Shown: in pieces, positions 8,928 to 17,808 of the stretch
Numbering within the stretch: the first letter of the stretch is position 1
Layout of the letters: each line of letters begins with the position of its first letter
From: Flavobacteriales bacterium
Lineage (GTDB): Bacteria; Bacteroidota; Bacteroidia; Flavobacteriales; Flavobacteriaceae
Direction of reading: 5' to 3'
Assembly: GCA_020635875.1 (NCBI GenBank)
Contig: JACJYY010000003.1
Location: 186,001-250,000, forward strand
Length of the DNA stretch: 64,000 nucleotides
The notes under the pieces: generated by a model
The model's input: only the letters and a program-made list of their open reading frames with translations
What the model was told of the DNA's origin: nothing
The model's database searches: none
Translations under genes and position numbers: made by a program

Positions 8928-9458
8928 CTAATATCGAAATCCTAAAGTTATTGGGATTAGTAGTGATTGTTGAGTTAGAGTGATTCCTGATTTTAAAGAA
9001 ATAGAGTGCCTGTTGTTCAGTTTGTGATGGAGGCCTAGATTTAATTCAATTAAAGAGGTTTTTGTACCACCATCATACTGATTCCAAATATGACTATAAC
9101 CTAATTTGAAATTGATTAATGGAGAGAACTTGTACTTAAGCGGGACATATTCTAAATCAGAGTATAAGCAGAATCCATTAATACCTTCAAAATTAAGGTA
9201 GCCTAATCCTATTCCTGTGAATAGTTTACGGTTGAAGGAAATACCGTTCACCCAATCCACTCTTAATCCTTTTGCGTTTTCATCCAAATAATGTCCGCGC
9301 CAACCAACACTTGGGTCAACATCAACGATAGTTCCTAATGATTTTAGATTGCCTAACTCAAACCTTCCAGAATAACTAGTTTGAGCAACACTTGGATAAC
9401 TGTAAAAGAAAAATATAACGGTGATTAATAGGTTTGTTTTGGTGTTCATATTACTCAA
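8928..9458 (-). CDS. Putative secreted/outer-membrane protein
   Basis: A 176-residue protein with a signal peptide (LLITVIFFFYSYPSVAQ) and a strand-rich mature part ending in GFRY, again a C-terminal aromatic residue typical of outer-membrane barrels. No conserved family recognised. Two methionines (residues 1 and 4) could start it. It is tail-to-tail with the preceding barrel-like gene and divergent from recJ. Confidence 0.55.
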   Translation of the reverse strand: MSNMNTKTNLLITVIFFFYSYPSVAQTSYSGRFELGNLKSLGTIVDVDPSVGWRGHYLDENAKGLRVDWVNGISFNRKLFTGIGLGYLNFEGINGFCLYSDLEYVPLKYKFSPLINFKLGYSHIWNQYDGGTKTSLIELNLGLHHKLNNRHSISLKSGITLTQQSLLIPITLGFRY

Positions 9459-9510
9459 GTAAGCAAGATTGAAGTTGCGAAAATAACGTTTAAAATGTAA
9501 GTTGGTATAA

Positions 9511-9542
9511 TTGAATTGTTAAATAAAAATGAGATACTTTTG
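9511..9542 (+). promoter_or_regulatory. Putative recJ promoter
   Basis: TTG (9511-9513), 21-bp spacer and TACTTTTG (9535-9542) fit the Bacteroidota TTG/TAnnTTTG promoter. The -7 box ends 17 bp before the recJ ATG at 9560. Confidence 0.5.
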
Positions 9543-9559
9543 AAGTTGTCGATTGTTTA

Positions 9560-11251
9560 ATGAAAAAAAATATGCGTTGGACTATCCAAGAAGTTGATTC
9601 CGAAAAAGTTAAACAATTAGCGATTGCTCTCCAAGTTGATGAGTTGATTGCACGTCTATTAGTGCAACGCGGTATTACCACTTTTGAGGAGGCCAAAACC
9701 TTTTTTAGGCCTAGTTTAGATGATTTACATGATCCCTATCTGATGAAAGATATGGATCGGGCGGTAGGACGTATCGAAACTGCCATTGCTAATCAAGAAA
9801 ATGTTTTAGTCTTTGGGGATTATGATGTGGATGGTACGACAGCTGTTTCGTTAGTGTCTTCTTACCTCCGAAGTTATTATAATCGAGTGGATACTTATAT
9901 TCCTGACCGTTATACCGAGGGTTATGGAATTTCTAGACAGGGAATTGACTACGCAGCAGATAATGATTGCAAATTGATTATTGCTTTAGATTGCGGTATT
10001 AAATCCATTGATTTAGTAGCTTACGCCAAAACTTTAGGTGTTGATTTTATTATCTGTGATCATCATTTGCCTGGTGAAACTATTCCGGATGCAGTGGCGG
10101 TTTTGGATCCCAAAAGACAAGATTGTAATTATCCTTATGACGAGTTATGTGGCTGTGGTGTAGGGTTTAAATTGATTCAGGCTCTAGGCCAAAATAGAGG
10201 ACAGACTATTGATGATTTGACTTCTTATCTCGATTTAGTTGCTGTGGCGATAGGGGCGGATATCGTTCCGATTGATGGAGAAAACCGAGTGCTGGCTTAT
10301 TATGGAATGGAAATCATCAATAAATTCCCAAGAGAAAGTATTACAGCACTTTTTGGCGAATTCAGAAAAACGACTTACGATATTTCTGATGTGGTGTTTA
10401 CTATTGCTCCTCGTATCAATGCTGCGGGTCGTATCGAAAGTGGAAATTATGCGGTGGACTTGTTGACTGAAACTGATCCTAAAGTGGCGCTGCAAAAAGC
10501 ACATGAAATTGAATTGTTCAATACAGAGCGAAAGGATTTGGATAAAACTATCACCGAAGAAGCTCTGTTGCAAATAAAGATTAATAAGGAACAAGAGAAC
10601 GCCACCACGGTAGTGTATAAAGAAACTTGGCATAAAGGGGTTATCGGTATTGTTGCTTCACGGTTAATTGAAACCTATCATCGACCTACTTTAGTTTTTA
10701 CTAAAAGCGGTGACTATCTCGCTGCCTCGGCCCGATCCGTGCCTGGTTTTGATGTGTATAAAGCGATTGAGGCTTGTAAGGAGTATTTGATTCAATTTGG
10801 AGGACATGTGAGTGCAGCTGGATTAACCTTAGAGCCTCGTAACTACCAAAAATTCAAAGATAAATTTGAAGCCGTCGTTGCTGCTACAATTTCTGAATCC
10901 TGTCAGGAAGAAGAAGTGAAAATCGATGCTGAAATTCCGCTCAGCAAAATAACACCTAAGTTTATCCGTATTCTTAAGCAATTTGCACCCTTTGGTCCTA
11001 AGAATCGAACCCCCGTATTTTTAACCCATAATCTAAGGGATACAGGTTATGCTAAACAAATCGGTTCTGATTCATCACATCTAAGTCTAAATGTAACGGA
11101 TGGGGATAGTACTTTTAAGGCTATAGCTTTCGGTAAAGGTAATAAGTTGTCCGAAGTGCAGCGTGGTGAGTTTTCCGCGGTTTATTGCATTGATGAAAAC
11201 GAATGGCGGGGTGATGTTAGTGTGCAGTTGAGAGTGAAGGACTTGAAGTAA
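9560..11251 (+). CDS. recJ: Single-stranded-DNA exonuclease RecJ
   Basis: 5'-to-3' ssDNA exonuclease of recombinational and mismatch repair. The 563 residues show the DHH phosphoesterase motifs in order: VLVFGDYDVDGTTA, the ALDCG motif, IICDHHLPGE, then the DHHA1 GGHVSAAG motif, followed by a C-terminal OB-like domain. Length is typical. The first ATG is used; Met5 (MRWTIQEVD) is an equally good family start. Flanked by envelope genes, with no operon partner. Confidence 0.96.
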   Translation: MKKNMRWTIQEVDSEKVKQLAIALQVDELIARLLVQRGITTFEEAKTFFRPSLDDLHDPYLMKDMDRAVGRIETAIANQENVLVFGDYDVDGTTAVSLVSSYLRSYYNRVDTYIPDRYTEGYGISRQGIDYAADNDCKLIIALDCGIKSIDLVAYAKTLGVDFIICDHHLPGETIPDAVAVLDPKRQDCNYPYDELCGCGVGFKLIQALGQNRGQTIDDLTSYLDLVAVAIGADIVPIDGENRVLAYYGMEIINKFPRESITALFGEFRKTTYDISDVVFTIAPRINAAGRIESGNYAVDLLTETDPKVALQKAHEIELFNTERKDLDKTITEEALLQIKINKEQENATTVVYKETWHKGVIGIVASRLIETYHRPTLVFTKSGDYLAASARSVPGFDVYKAIEACKEYLIQFGGHVSAAGLTLEPRNYQKFKDKFEAVVAATISESCQEEEVKIDAEIPLSKITPKFIRILKQFAPFGPKNRTPVFLTHNLRDTGYAKQIGSDSSHLSLNVTDGDSTFKAIAFGKGNKLSEVQRGEFSAVYCIDENEWRGDVSVQLRVKDLK

Positions 11252-11282
11252 ATCCGTATATTGCGGGTTTAAATTTTGAGTC

Positions 11283-13034
11283 ATGAGAAAAACTATACTT
11301 TCACTTTTTGTTTTACTATTTACTACAGTTGTTTTAGCTCAAAGCAATCCTAATTTTTATCTCCACGAAAATGGCGTGACTTGTATGTGTCCTGATGCTC
11401 TAGTCGGAGAGACAGGGGAGGTTAATGGAGTGGTTTATACCAAGAGGACAAAAGATCAAATTCATATGGGTAATGCATCATCTACTTGTACAAGTGGGAT
11501 TACGGATATGAGTTATTTGTTTGCTGAAAATATTGCCTTTAATGACGATATAAGTAGTTGGGATGTGAGTAGCGTGACAAACATGAGTCATATGTTTTAT
11601 GTTACGGAGTCATTTAATCAAGATATAAGTAATTGGGATGTAAGTAATGTGATAGATATGAGTGCGATGCTTAAAGCTGCAATGGCTTTTGATCAAGATA
11701 TTAGTAAGTGGAATGTGAGTAATGTAGAGAACATGAATTCGCTGTTTTCATGGGCTAATAGCTTTGATCAAGATATTAGCGGTTGGGATGTGAGTAATGT
11801 GACAAATATGTCAGGAATGTTTTATAGTGCTATTTCATTCAACCAGAATATCAATCGTTGGGATGTAGGTAAAGTTGTTGAGATGACTGACATGTTTAGT
11901 TATGCTAAAGAATTTAACCAGTATGTTGGTGATTGGGATGTGAGCAGTGTTACTGATATGGTAAGAATGTTCAATAAAGCAGCTAGTTTTAATCAGAATA
12001 TAGGTAATTGGTGTGTTTCTTTGATTCAAACTTTACCAGAAGATTTTGCAACAGATTCGGGTTTATTGGTCGAAAATTATCCAAAATGGGGAACATGTCC
12101 ACTTCCTAATTTTTATCTTCATGAAAACGGTGTGACCTGTATGTGTCCAGATGCTGAAGTAGGTGAGACTGGTGAAGTTAATGGGGTGATTTATACTAAA
12201 AGAACTAAAGACCAAATCACAACTGAGAATGCCAGTACTACTTGTACAAGCGGGATTACGGATATGAATAGTTTGTTCTATAATCAGCCTAATTTTAACG
12301 AAGATATTTCTTCATGGGATGTAAGTTATGTGACAACTATGTCTGGAATGTTCAACTATGCCACAACCTATAATCAGTCGATGAAGTTTTGGGATGTCAG
12401 TAAGGTCGTTGATATGTCTAATATGTTTGGAAACGCGACAGCATTTAACCAAGCTATTGGTGATTGGGATGTGAGTAACGTATCAGATATGGGAGGAGTT
12501 TTCACTGCTGCCAAAGCATTTAATCAATCCATAGGGAATTGGGATGTAAGTGCGGTAACGGTCATGCGGGCTATGTTTGAAAGTACACAAAGTTTTGATC
12601 AAGATATTTCGAGCTGGGATGTGAGTAATGTTACTAATATGACATCGATGTTTTTTAAATCAACTTATGACAGAGATATTAGTAATTGGTGTGTAGAAAA
12701 AATAACAACAGAGCCCATTAGTTTTAATAAAGAAGGGTTTTTGTCTACAGATTTTTATCCTGTATGGGGCACTTGCTCAGAAACACTTTCGTCAGGCGGT
12801 TTTAGTCTTAACTATTCATCAATTTCAGTATTTCCAAATCCAGTTCAAGATATTTTAACGATATCTTCCGAAGACTATAATTCTGTTCAAGTATTTGACA
12901 CAACAGGACGACAAGTTGGTCAGCAAGAAATAAAAGGGAAAACAATTTCATTAGGTTATCTTAGTTCAGGGAATTACATTCTTGTTTTTGAGTCTGAAAA
13001 TGATACTCAAACGGTTCGTGTGGTAAAGGAATAA
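11283..13034 (+). CDS. BspA-like (DUF285) secreted protein with T9SS sorting domain
   Basis: A 583-residue exported protein: signal peptide (1-19, ends VLAQ), two internally duplicated modules (about 22-268 and 272-500) and a C-terminal type IX sorting domain (about 512-583; SVFPNPVQDILTISS, VFDTTGRQV, LSSGNYILVF). Each module starts with NFYLHENGVTCMCPDA, continues VGETGEVNGVxYTKRTKDQI, then carries six or seven roughly 25-residue DUF285 repeats of the form FNQDISxWDVSNVTxMSxMF. DUF285 repeats are known from BspA-like surface proteins and mycoplasma lipoproteins. Probably displayed at or released from the cell surface; the ligand is unknown. Confidence 0.88.
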   Translation: MRKTILSLFVLLFTTVVLAQSNPNFYLHENGVTCMCPDALVGETGEVNGVVYTKRTKDQIHMGNASSTCTSGITDMSYLFAENIAFNDDISSWDVSSVTNMSHMFYVTESFNQDISNWDVSNVIDMSAMLKAAMAFDQDISKWNVSNVENMNSLFSWANSFDQDISGWDVSNVTNMSGMFYSAISFNQNINRWDVGKVVEMTDMFSYAKEFNQYVGDWDVSSVTDMVRMFNKAASFNQNIGNWCVSLIQTLPEDFATDSGLLVENYPKWGTCPLPNFYLHENGVTCMCPDAEVGETGEVNGVIYTKRTKDQITTENASTTCTSGITDMNSLFYNQPNFNEDISSWDVSYVTTMSGMFNYATTYNQSMKFWDVSKVVDMSNMFGNATAFNQAIGDWDVSNVSDMGGVFTAAKAFNQSIGNWDVSAVTVMRAMFESTQSFDQDISSWDVSNVTNMTSMFFKSTYDRDISNWCVEKITTEPISFNKEGFLSTDFYPVWGTCSETLSSGGFSLNYSSISVFPNPVQDILTISSEDYNSVQVFDTTGRQVGQQEIKGKTISLGYLSSGNYILVFESENDTQTVRVVKE

Positions 13035-13092
13035 GCATAGTTTTCTTTACTTAAATCCTATCGACTTATTGTTAAATTCTATTTAACTTCGA

Positions 13093-13122
13093 TTGAACAC
13101 AGCGTTTATCTATCTATATTTG
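13093..13122 (+). promoter_or_regulatory. Promoter of sufA(BCD)
   Basis: TTG (13093-13095), 19-bp spacer and TATATTTG (13115-13122) form a near-perfect Bacteroidota promoter, the clearest in the window, 32 bp before the sufA ATG. No Fur- or IscR-like operator was recognised around it. Confidence 0.65.
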
Positions 13123-13154
13123 TAGCGTTAATTTAGACAAAATCTAATTTAGGT

Positions 13155-13484
13155 ATGATAAAGGTTTCAGAAACAGCTAAAAAAAAGGTTTCTTCTCTTA
13201 TGGAAGAGGAGGGGTTTGACCCTCGTAACGACTACGTTCGTGTGGGGGTTAAAAGTGGTGGTTGTTCAGGTTTGTCATATGATTTAAAGTTTGACAATAC
13301 TATTGGAGAAAACGATAAAGTTTTTGAGGATAATGAAGTAAAAATTGCTGTGGACAAAAAAAGCTTTTTGTACTTGGCGGGAACTACTTTAGAATATTCT
13401 GGAGGCTTGAACGGAAAAGGATTTGTGTTTAACAACCCTAACGCGAATAGAACGTGTGGGTGTGGAGAGTCATTTTCATTGTAG
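13155..13484 (+). CDS. sufA: Fe-S assembly A-type protein SufA/IscA
   Basis: HesB/IscA-family carrier of 109 residues with the three invariant cluster-binding cysteines, Cys37 (SGGCSGLSY) and the CGC pair Cys101/Cys103 (RTCGCGESF). It receives or transfers Fe-S clusters made by SufBCD. First gene of the second SUF block, with its own promoter and separated from sufB by an inverted array. Confidence 0.93.
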   Translation: MIKVSETAKKKVSSLMEEEGFDPRNDYVRVGVKSGGCSGLSYDLKFDNTIGENDKVFEDNEVKIAVDKKSFLYLAGTTLEYSGGLNGKGFVFNNPNANRTCGCGESFSL

Positions 13485-13592
13485 ATTAAAATCGCTGTGC
13501 GATAATTGAAGAATTGAATGATTGAAAGATTGCGTGATTTTGGAAATACATAATTCTTAAATCTTTGAATCTTTAAATTTTTAAATTAAAAA
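13485..13592. repeat. Inverted array between sufA and sufB
   Basis: Left side (about 13500-13540) holds tandem GA-rich units (GAATTGAATGATTGAAAGATTG); right side (about 13552-13590) holds complementary units (AAATCTTTGAATCTTTAAAT). The segment GATTGAAAGATTG pairs with the complement of right-side CTTTGAATC with few mismatches. It fills the whole intercistronic gap. Confidence 0.6.
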
Positions 13593-15041
13593 ATGAGTAA
13601 GTATACAGAGGACGATTTAAAGGTTGAATTAGAGAATAAAGAGTACGAGTATGGATTTTATACTGATATAGAATCCGATACTTTACCTGTTGGTCTCAAC
13701 GAGGATATTGTTCGTGCGATTTCCAAAAAGAAGGAAGAGCCAGCATGGATGACGGAGTGGCGTTTAGAAGCTTTCCGTGTATGGCAAGAGATGGAAGAGC
13801 CAGAATGGGCTAATGTAAAATATAAAAAGCCAGATTTTCAGGCAATTTCCTATTATTCGGCACCTAACAAAAAACCGAAATACAATAGTATTGATGAGGT
13901 AGATCCTGAGTTGTTAGAGACATTCAAAAAATTAGGGATTTCTATAGATGAACAAAAGAAATTAGCCGGTGTAGCAGTAGATATTGTGATGGATTCAGTT
14001 TCTGTTGCCACTACATTTAAAGAAACCCTAGCTGAAAAAGGTATTATTTTCTGTTCTATTTCGGAAGCGATTAAAGAACATCCAGAATTAGTGAAGAAAT
14101 ACATCGGTTCGGTCGTTCCAACCAAAGATAATTTCTATGCGGCACTCAATTCAGCGGTGTTTTCAGATGGGTCATTTTGTTATATTCCAAAAGGAGTAAA
14201 ATGTCCAATGGAACTTTCTACCTATTTCCGAATCAATCAAGCAGGTACAGGACAGTTTGAGCGTACCTTGGTGGTAGCCGATGAAGGAAGTTATGTCAGT
14301 TATTTGGAAGGGTGTACGGCACCATCAAGAGATGAGAATCAATTGCATGCTGCTGTGGTAGAGTTAATTGCTATGGACAACGCAGAGATTAAATATTCTA
14401 CCGTTCAGAACTGGTTCCCGGGAGACAAAGAAGGAAAGGGAGGGGTTTACAATTTTGTAACCAAAAGAGGGCTTTGCGAGACCAATGCGAAGATTTCTTG
14501 GACACAAGTTGAAACAGGTTCTGCCGTAACTTGGAAATATCCATCATGTGTACTGAAAGGAGATAACTCAATCGGAGAGTTTTATTCGATTGCGGTAACC
14601 AATAACTATCAACAAGCGGACACAGGAACAAAGATGATTCACTTAGGGAAAAACACGAAGAGTACAATCATCTCAAAAGGAATCTCAGCAGGTCAATCCC
14701 AAAACAGTTACCGTGGATTGGTACAAATAAATTCGAGAGCCGAAAACGCACGTAACTTTTCACAATGTGATTCTTTGCTAATGGGGAATAAATGTGGCGC
14801 ACATACTTTTCCATACATCGAATCAAAGAACAGTACAGCGCAAATAGAACATGAGGCAACAACCAGTAAGATTGGAGAAGATCAGGTGTTTTATTGTAAC
14901 CAGCGTGGTATTCCAACAGAAAAAGCCATTGCTTTAATTGTAAATGGGTTCAGTAAGGACGTTTTGAATAAATTGCCGATGGAATTTGCGGTAGAAGCGC
15001 AGAAATTATTAGAAATTTCTTTGGAGGGGTCTGTAGGGTAA
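13593..15041 (+). CDS. sufB: Fe-S cluster scaffold subunit SufB
   Basis: Scaffold subunit of the SufBC2D complex on which nascent Fe-S clusters assemble. The 482-residue protein shows the SufB core: VFSDGSFCYIPKGVKCPMEL, SYLEGCTAPSRDENQLHAAV, VQNWFPGDKEGKGGVYNFVT, and the C-terminal ARNFSQCDSLLMGNKCGAHT, which contains the conserved functional cysteine region, plus IPTEKAIALIVNGF. Length typical. Confidence 0.97.
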   Translation: MSKYTEDDLKVELENKEYEYGFYTDIESDTLPVGLNEDIVRAISKKKEEPAWMTEWRLEAFRVWQEMEEPEWANVKYKKPDFQAISYYSAPNKKPKYNSIDEVDPELLETFKKLGISIDEQKKLAGVAVDIVMDSVSVATTFKETLAEKGIIFCSISEAIKEHPELVKKYIGSVVPTKDNFYAALNSAVFSDGSFCYIPKGVKCPMELSTYFRINQAGTGQFERTLVVADEGSYVSYLEGCTAPSRDENQLHAAVVELIAMDNAEIKYSTVQNWFPGDKEGKGGVYNFVTKRGLCETNAKISWTQVETGSAVTWKYPSCVLKGDNSIGEFYSIAVTNNYQQADTGTKMIHLGKNTKSTIISKGISAGQSQNSYRGLVQINSRAENARNFSQCDSLLMGNKCGAHTFPYIESKNSTAQIEHEATTSKIGEDQVFYCNQRGIPTEKAIALIVNGFSKDVLNKLPMEFAVEAQKLLEISLEGSVG

Positions 15042-15045
15042 TCGA

Positions 15046-15183
15046 CAGTAAAAAGTTGGAAAGTCAAAAGTGAAAAGTCTTTTGGGTTTCGGAATATAGA
15101 GTTAAAAAAGAATTTAAGTAACATAGATAAATGGTTTAGAGTAAGTGGACTTTACAGACTTTAGACTTTATAAATTTTCGAAC
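15046..15183. repeat. Inverted array between sufB and sufC
   Basis: Left units at 15051-15080 (AAAAGTTGGAAAGTCAAAAG, then TGAAAAGTC) face right units at about 15148-15180 (GGACTTTACAGACTTTAGAC). Repeated AAAGTC on one side and GACTTT on the other give a stem of several imperfect segments around a roughly 65-nt middle. It fills the gap and ends at the sufC ATG. Confidence 0.62.
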
Positions 15184-15185
15184 GA

Positions 15186-15935
15186 ATGTTAAGTATCAAA
15201 AATTTACACGCCTCAGTTGAGGATAAAGAAATATTAAAGGGGATTAACTTAGAAATCAAACCAGGAGAGGTTCACGCTATTATGGGGCCTAACGGATCTG
15301 GTAAAAGTACCTTGTCATCTGTAATTGCAGGTAACGAAAATTACGAAGTTACTCAAGGAGAAATTATTCTGGAGGGAGAGGATATTGGAGAGTTGGCTCC
15401 AGAGGAACGTTCGCATAAGGGGATATTCTTGTCGTTTCAGTATCCTGTTGAGATACCAGGGGTTTCTGTGACCAACTTTATGAAAACCGCCATCAATGAA
15501 TCGAGAAAGGCAAACGGAAAAGAAGAAATGCCAGCGAATCAAATGTTGAAATTAATTCGTGAGAAGTCGGAGTTATTAGAGATTGATCGTAAGTTTTTGT
15601 CTCGTTCTTTAAATGAAGGGTTTTCGGGAGGAGAAAAAAAGAGAAATGAAATTTTTCAGATGGCGATGTTAGAGCCTAAGGTTGCTATTTTAGATGAGAC
15701 GGACTCGGGTTTGGATATCGATGCGTTGCGTATTGTAGCGAATGGCGTTAATAAATTAAAGAGTGATAAAAATGCAGTGTTGGTGATTACACATTATCAG
15801 CGTTTATTGGACTATATCGTACCGGATTTTGTGCATGTATTATACAATGGCAAAATTGTGAAAACAGGAGGTAAGGAATTGGCTTTGGAATTAGAGAAAA
15901 AAGGATACGATTGGATAAAATCAGAGAATAAGTAA
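15186..15935 (+). CDS. sufC: SufC ATPase
   Basis: ABC-type cytosolic ATPase that powers the SufB-SufD scaffold. The 249 residues include Walker A (GPNGSGKST), Q-loop (SFQYPVEIPG), the SufC-type signature SGGEKKRNE, Walker B with catalytic acidic residue (VAILDETDSGLD) and the switch His (VITHYQR). No transmembrane partner is encoded nearby, consistent with the non-transport SUF role. Confidence 0.97.
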   Translation: MLSIKNLHASVEDKEILKGINLEIKPGEVHAIMGPNGSGKSTLSSVIAGNENYEVTQGEIILEGEDIGELAPEERSHKGIFLSFQYPVEIPGVSVTNFMKTAINESRKANGKEEMPANQMLKLIREKSELLEIDRKFLSRSLNEGFSGGEKKRNEIFQMAMLEPKVAILDETDSGLDIDALRIVANGVNKLKSDKNAVLVITHYQRLLDYIVPDFVHVLYNGKIVKTGGKELALELEKKGYDWIKSENK

Positions 15936-15937
15936 AA

Positions 15938-16014
15938 TTCGAAGTTTGAAATTAAAAATTTGAAATTAGGGTAACTAGTCTCAAATCTCAAATCTCAAAT
16001 CTCAAATCTCAGTC
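15938..16014. repeat. Inverted array between sufC and sufD
   Basis: Left half has two AATTTGAAATT-like units (15940-15968). The right half (15979-16010) is a tandem of five CTCAAAT-type units (CTCAAATCTCAAATCTCAAA and onward), the most regular copy of this repeat in the window. The halves are imperfect complements. It ends 3-6 bp before the sufD ATG, so it must lie in the sufD leader. Confidence 0.65.
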
Positions 16015-16016
16015 AA

Positions 16017-17333
16017 ATGGATTTAAAAGATAAATTAATTTCGTCATTTATGGCTTTTGAAGAGACAGTAGATACTTCTGCTGCTGTTCATGATGTGCGC
16101 ACTGAGGCCATAAAGAATTTTGAAAAAGTAGGCTTCCCGACCAAAAAGGATGAAGCGTGGAAATATACCTCGTTAAACACCTTGGTTAAGACTGATTTCA
16201 GCGTTTTTTCCAAAAACAACAAAACCGTTGAATTAAAAGAAGTTAAAGAGTATTTCTTACAAGAAGTGGATACTTATAAGGTGGTTTTTGTGGATGGGAA
16301 GTACAATTCCTTTTTGTCACAAACTACACATGAAGGATTAGATGTTTGTTTAATGTCGGCTGCACTAAACAAACCAAAATATAAAATGGTTATCGATACT
16401 TATTTTAATAAAGTAGCTGATATACAAGAGAGTTTAACCTCTTTAAATACTGCATTTTCTTATGAAGGTGCATACATTAATGTTCCTAAAGGTAAAGTGG
16501 TAGATAAGCCTATTGAGATTATTAATTTTTCTACAGGTGTTGAAGCTGAATTGTTATTACAGCCACGCAATTTGATAATTGTTGGGGAGAATGCTCACGT
16601 TCAAATAATTGAAAAAAATCAATGTTTGAATTCAAACAAAGTATTGACTAATTCTGTTACTGAGGTTTTTGCACAAAAGAGAGCTATTGTTGATTACTAC
16701 AAGGTGCAGAATGATACACAAGAAGCTTCATTGATTGATAATACGTATATCTCTCAGAAGAAGGATAGTACGGTTTCAGTACATACTTTTTCTTTTGGCG
16801 GAAGCATGACTAGAAACAATCTGAACTTTTACCATAAGGACGAACGAATCAATAGTATTCTAAAGGGAATTACTATTATTGGAGATAAACAGCATGTAGA
16901 TCATTATACATTGGTACACCATGCACATCCCAATTGCGAAAGTCATCAAAATTATAAAGGAATCTACGGAGGGAAATCTACAGGAGTTTTTAATGGTAAG
17001 ATTTATGTAGAAAAAGAAGCGCAAAAGACAGACGCTTTTCAGCAAAATAACAATGTATTGTTGAATGATAAAGCCACAGTAAATGCTAAACCTCAATTAG
17101 AAATTTTTGCAGATGATGTGAAATGTTCCCACGGATGTACTATCGGGCAATTGGATGGGGATGCTATGTTTTATATGCAATCTCGAGGGATTCCTAAGAA
17201 AGAGGCTAAGGCGCTGTTGATGTATGCTTTTAGTAATGAGGTGATAGAAAGTATAAAAATACCTGAGCTAAAGCAAAAGATTAATAAGATTATCGCCCAA
17301 AAGTTGGGTGTAAACATAGGATTTGACTTATAA
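16017..17333 (+). CDS. sufD: Fe-S cluster assembly subunit SufD
   Basis: Partner of SufB in the SufBC2D scaffold. The 438-residue protein has the SufD/SufB beta-helix core, with FPTKKDEAWKYTSL near the N-terminus, INVPKGKVVDKPIEI, and the C-terminal signature ADDVKCSHGCTIGQLDGDAM followed by MQSRGIPKKEAKALLMYAF. The sulfur-handling enzymes sufS and sufE are not next to it but 10 kb upstream. Confidence 0.96.
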   Translation: MDLKDKLISSFMAFEETVDTSAAVHDVRTEAIKNFEKVGFPTKKDEAWKYTSLNTLVKTDFSVFSKNNKTVELKEVKEYFLQEVDTYKVVFVDGKYNSFLSQTTHEGLDVCLMSAALNKPKYKMVIDTYFNKVADIQESLTSLNTAFSYEGAYINVPKGKVVDKPIEIINFSTGVEAELLLQPRNLIIVGENAHVQIIEKNQCLNSNKVLTNSVTEVFAQKRAIVDYYKVQNDTQEASLIDNTYISQKKDSTVSVHTFSFGGSMTRNNLNFYHKDERINSILKGITIIGDKQHVDHYTLVHHAHPNCESHQNYKGIYGGKSTGVFNGKIYVEKEAQKTDAFQQNNNVLLNDKATVNAKPQLEIFADDVKCSHGCTIGQLDGDAMFYMQSRGIPKKEAKALLMYAFSNEVIESIKIPELKQKINKIIAQKLGVNIGFDL

Positions 17334-17357
17334 AAACAACTAATAAATAGAATAGAT

Positions 17358-17798
17358 ATGTACAGTATATTACAGAATTTACATTCCCTTTGGGCTTACT
17401 TAGTATTGTTGCTTTTAGTAATTGCATCTGCTAACTCATGGATGGGATTGTCTAGCAAAAAGGATTTTGCAAATAAGGATTTTAGGATAGCCTTGTTCAC
17501 TTTGATAGTGAGTCATATTCAACTTTTGATAGGTTTGGTGGCTTATTTTATGTCTCCATATTTCGCTTCGATTTCGGAAGTTGGAATGGGCGAAGTGATG
17601 AAAGATAGTACTTTGCGCTTGTATGTAGTGGAGCATCCTTCGGTTATGATAATTGCTATTGTTTTGATCACGATGGGATTCTCTAAGCACAAGAAAAAGG
17701 AGACGGCTTCAGAAAAATTTAAAACCATTGCGCTATTATATTCTATTGCATTAGTTTTGGTATTGAGTAGATTACCATGGTCTGCTTGGTTAGCATAA
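17358..17798 (+). CDS. Integral membrane protein, 4 TM (flavobacterial 'cytochrome b'-like)
   Basis: A 146-residue protein with four hydrophobic segments (about residues 12-30, 44-64, 92-110 and 122-141). Histidines lie in or near membrane segments (LHSLWAYL, VSHIQLL, EHPSVMII), which is why relatives are often called cytochrome b, but no standard haem motif is proven. It starts 24 bp after sufD and ends 10 bp before thiL, so it may be co-transcribed with SUF. Confidence 0.7.
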   Translation: MYSILQNLHSLWAYLVLLLLVIASANSWMGLSSKKDFANKDFRIALFTLIVSHIQLLIGLVAYFMSPYFASISEVGMGEVMKDSTLRLYVVEHPSVMIIAIVLITMGFSKHKKKETASEKFKTIALLYSIALVLVLSRLPWSAWLA

Positions 17799-17808
17799 AA
17801 CAAAATCC

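Noticed and set aside
10235..10633. 132-codon minus-strand frame inside recJ
   Set aside because: No recognisable protein features; it is antisense to a strongly conserved gene.
11283..13034. BspA-like gene as a phage or mobile element protein
   Set aside because: It has a signal peptide and a type IX sorting domain and no mobile genes next to it.
14398..15124. Run of minus-strand frames opposite sufB
   Set aside because: These are antisense shadows of sufB with no start context or family similarity.
15979..16010. Regular CTCAAAT tandem as a CRISPR array
   Set aside because: Units are about 7 nt with no spacers, and no cas gene is in the window.
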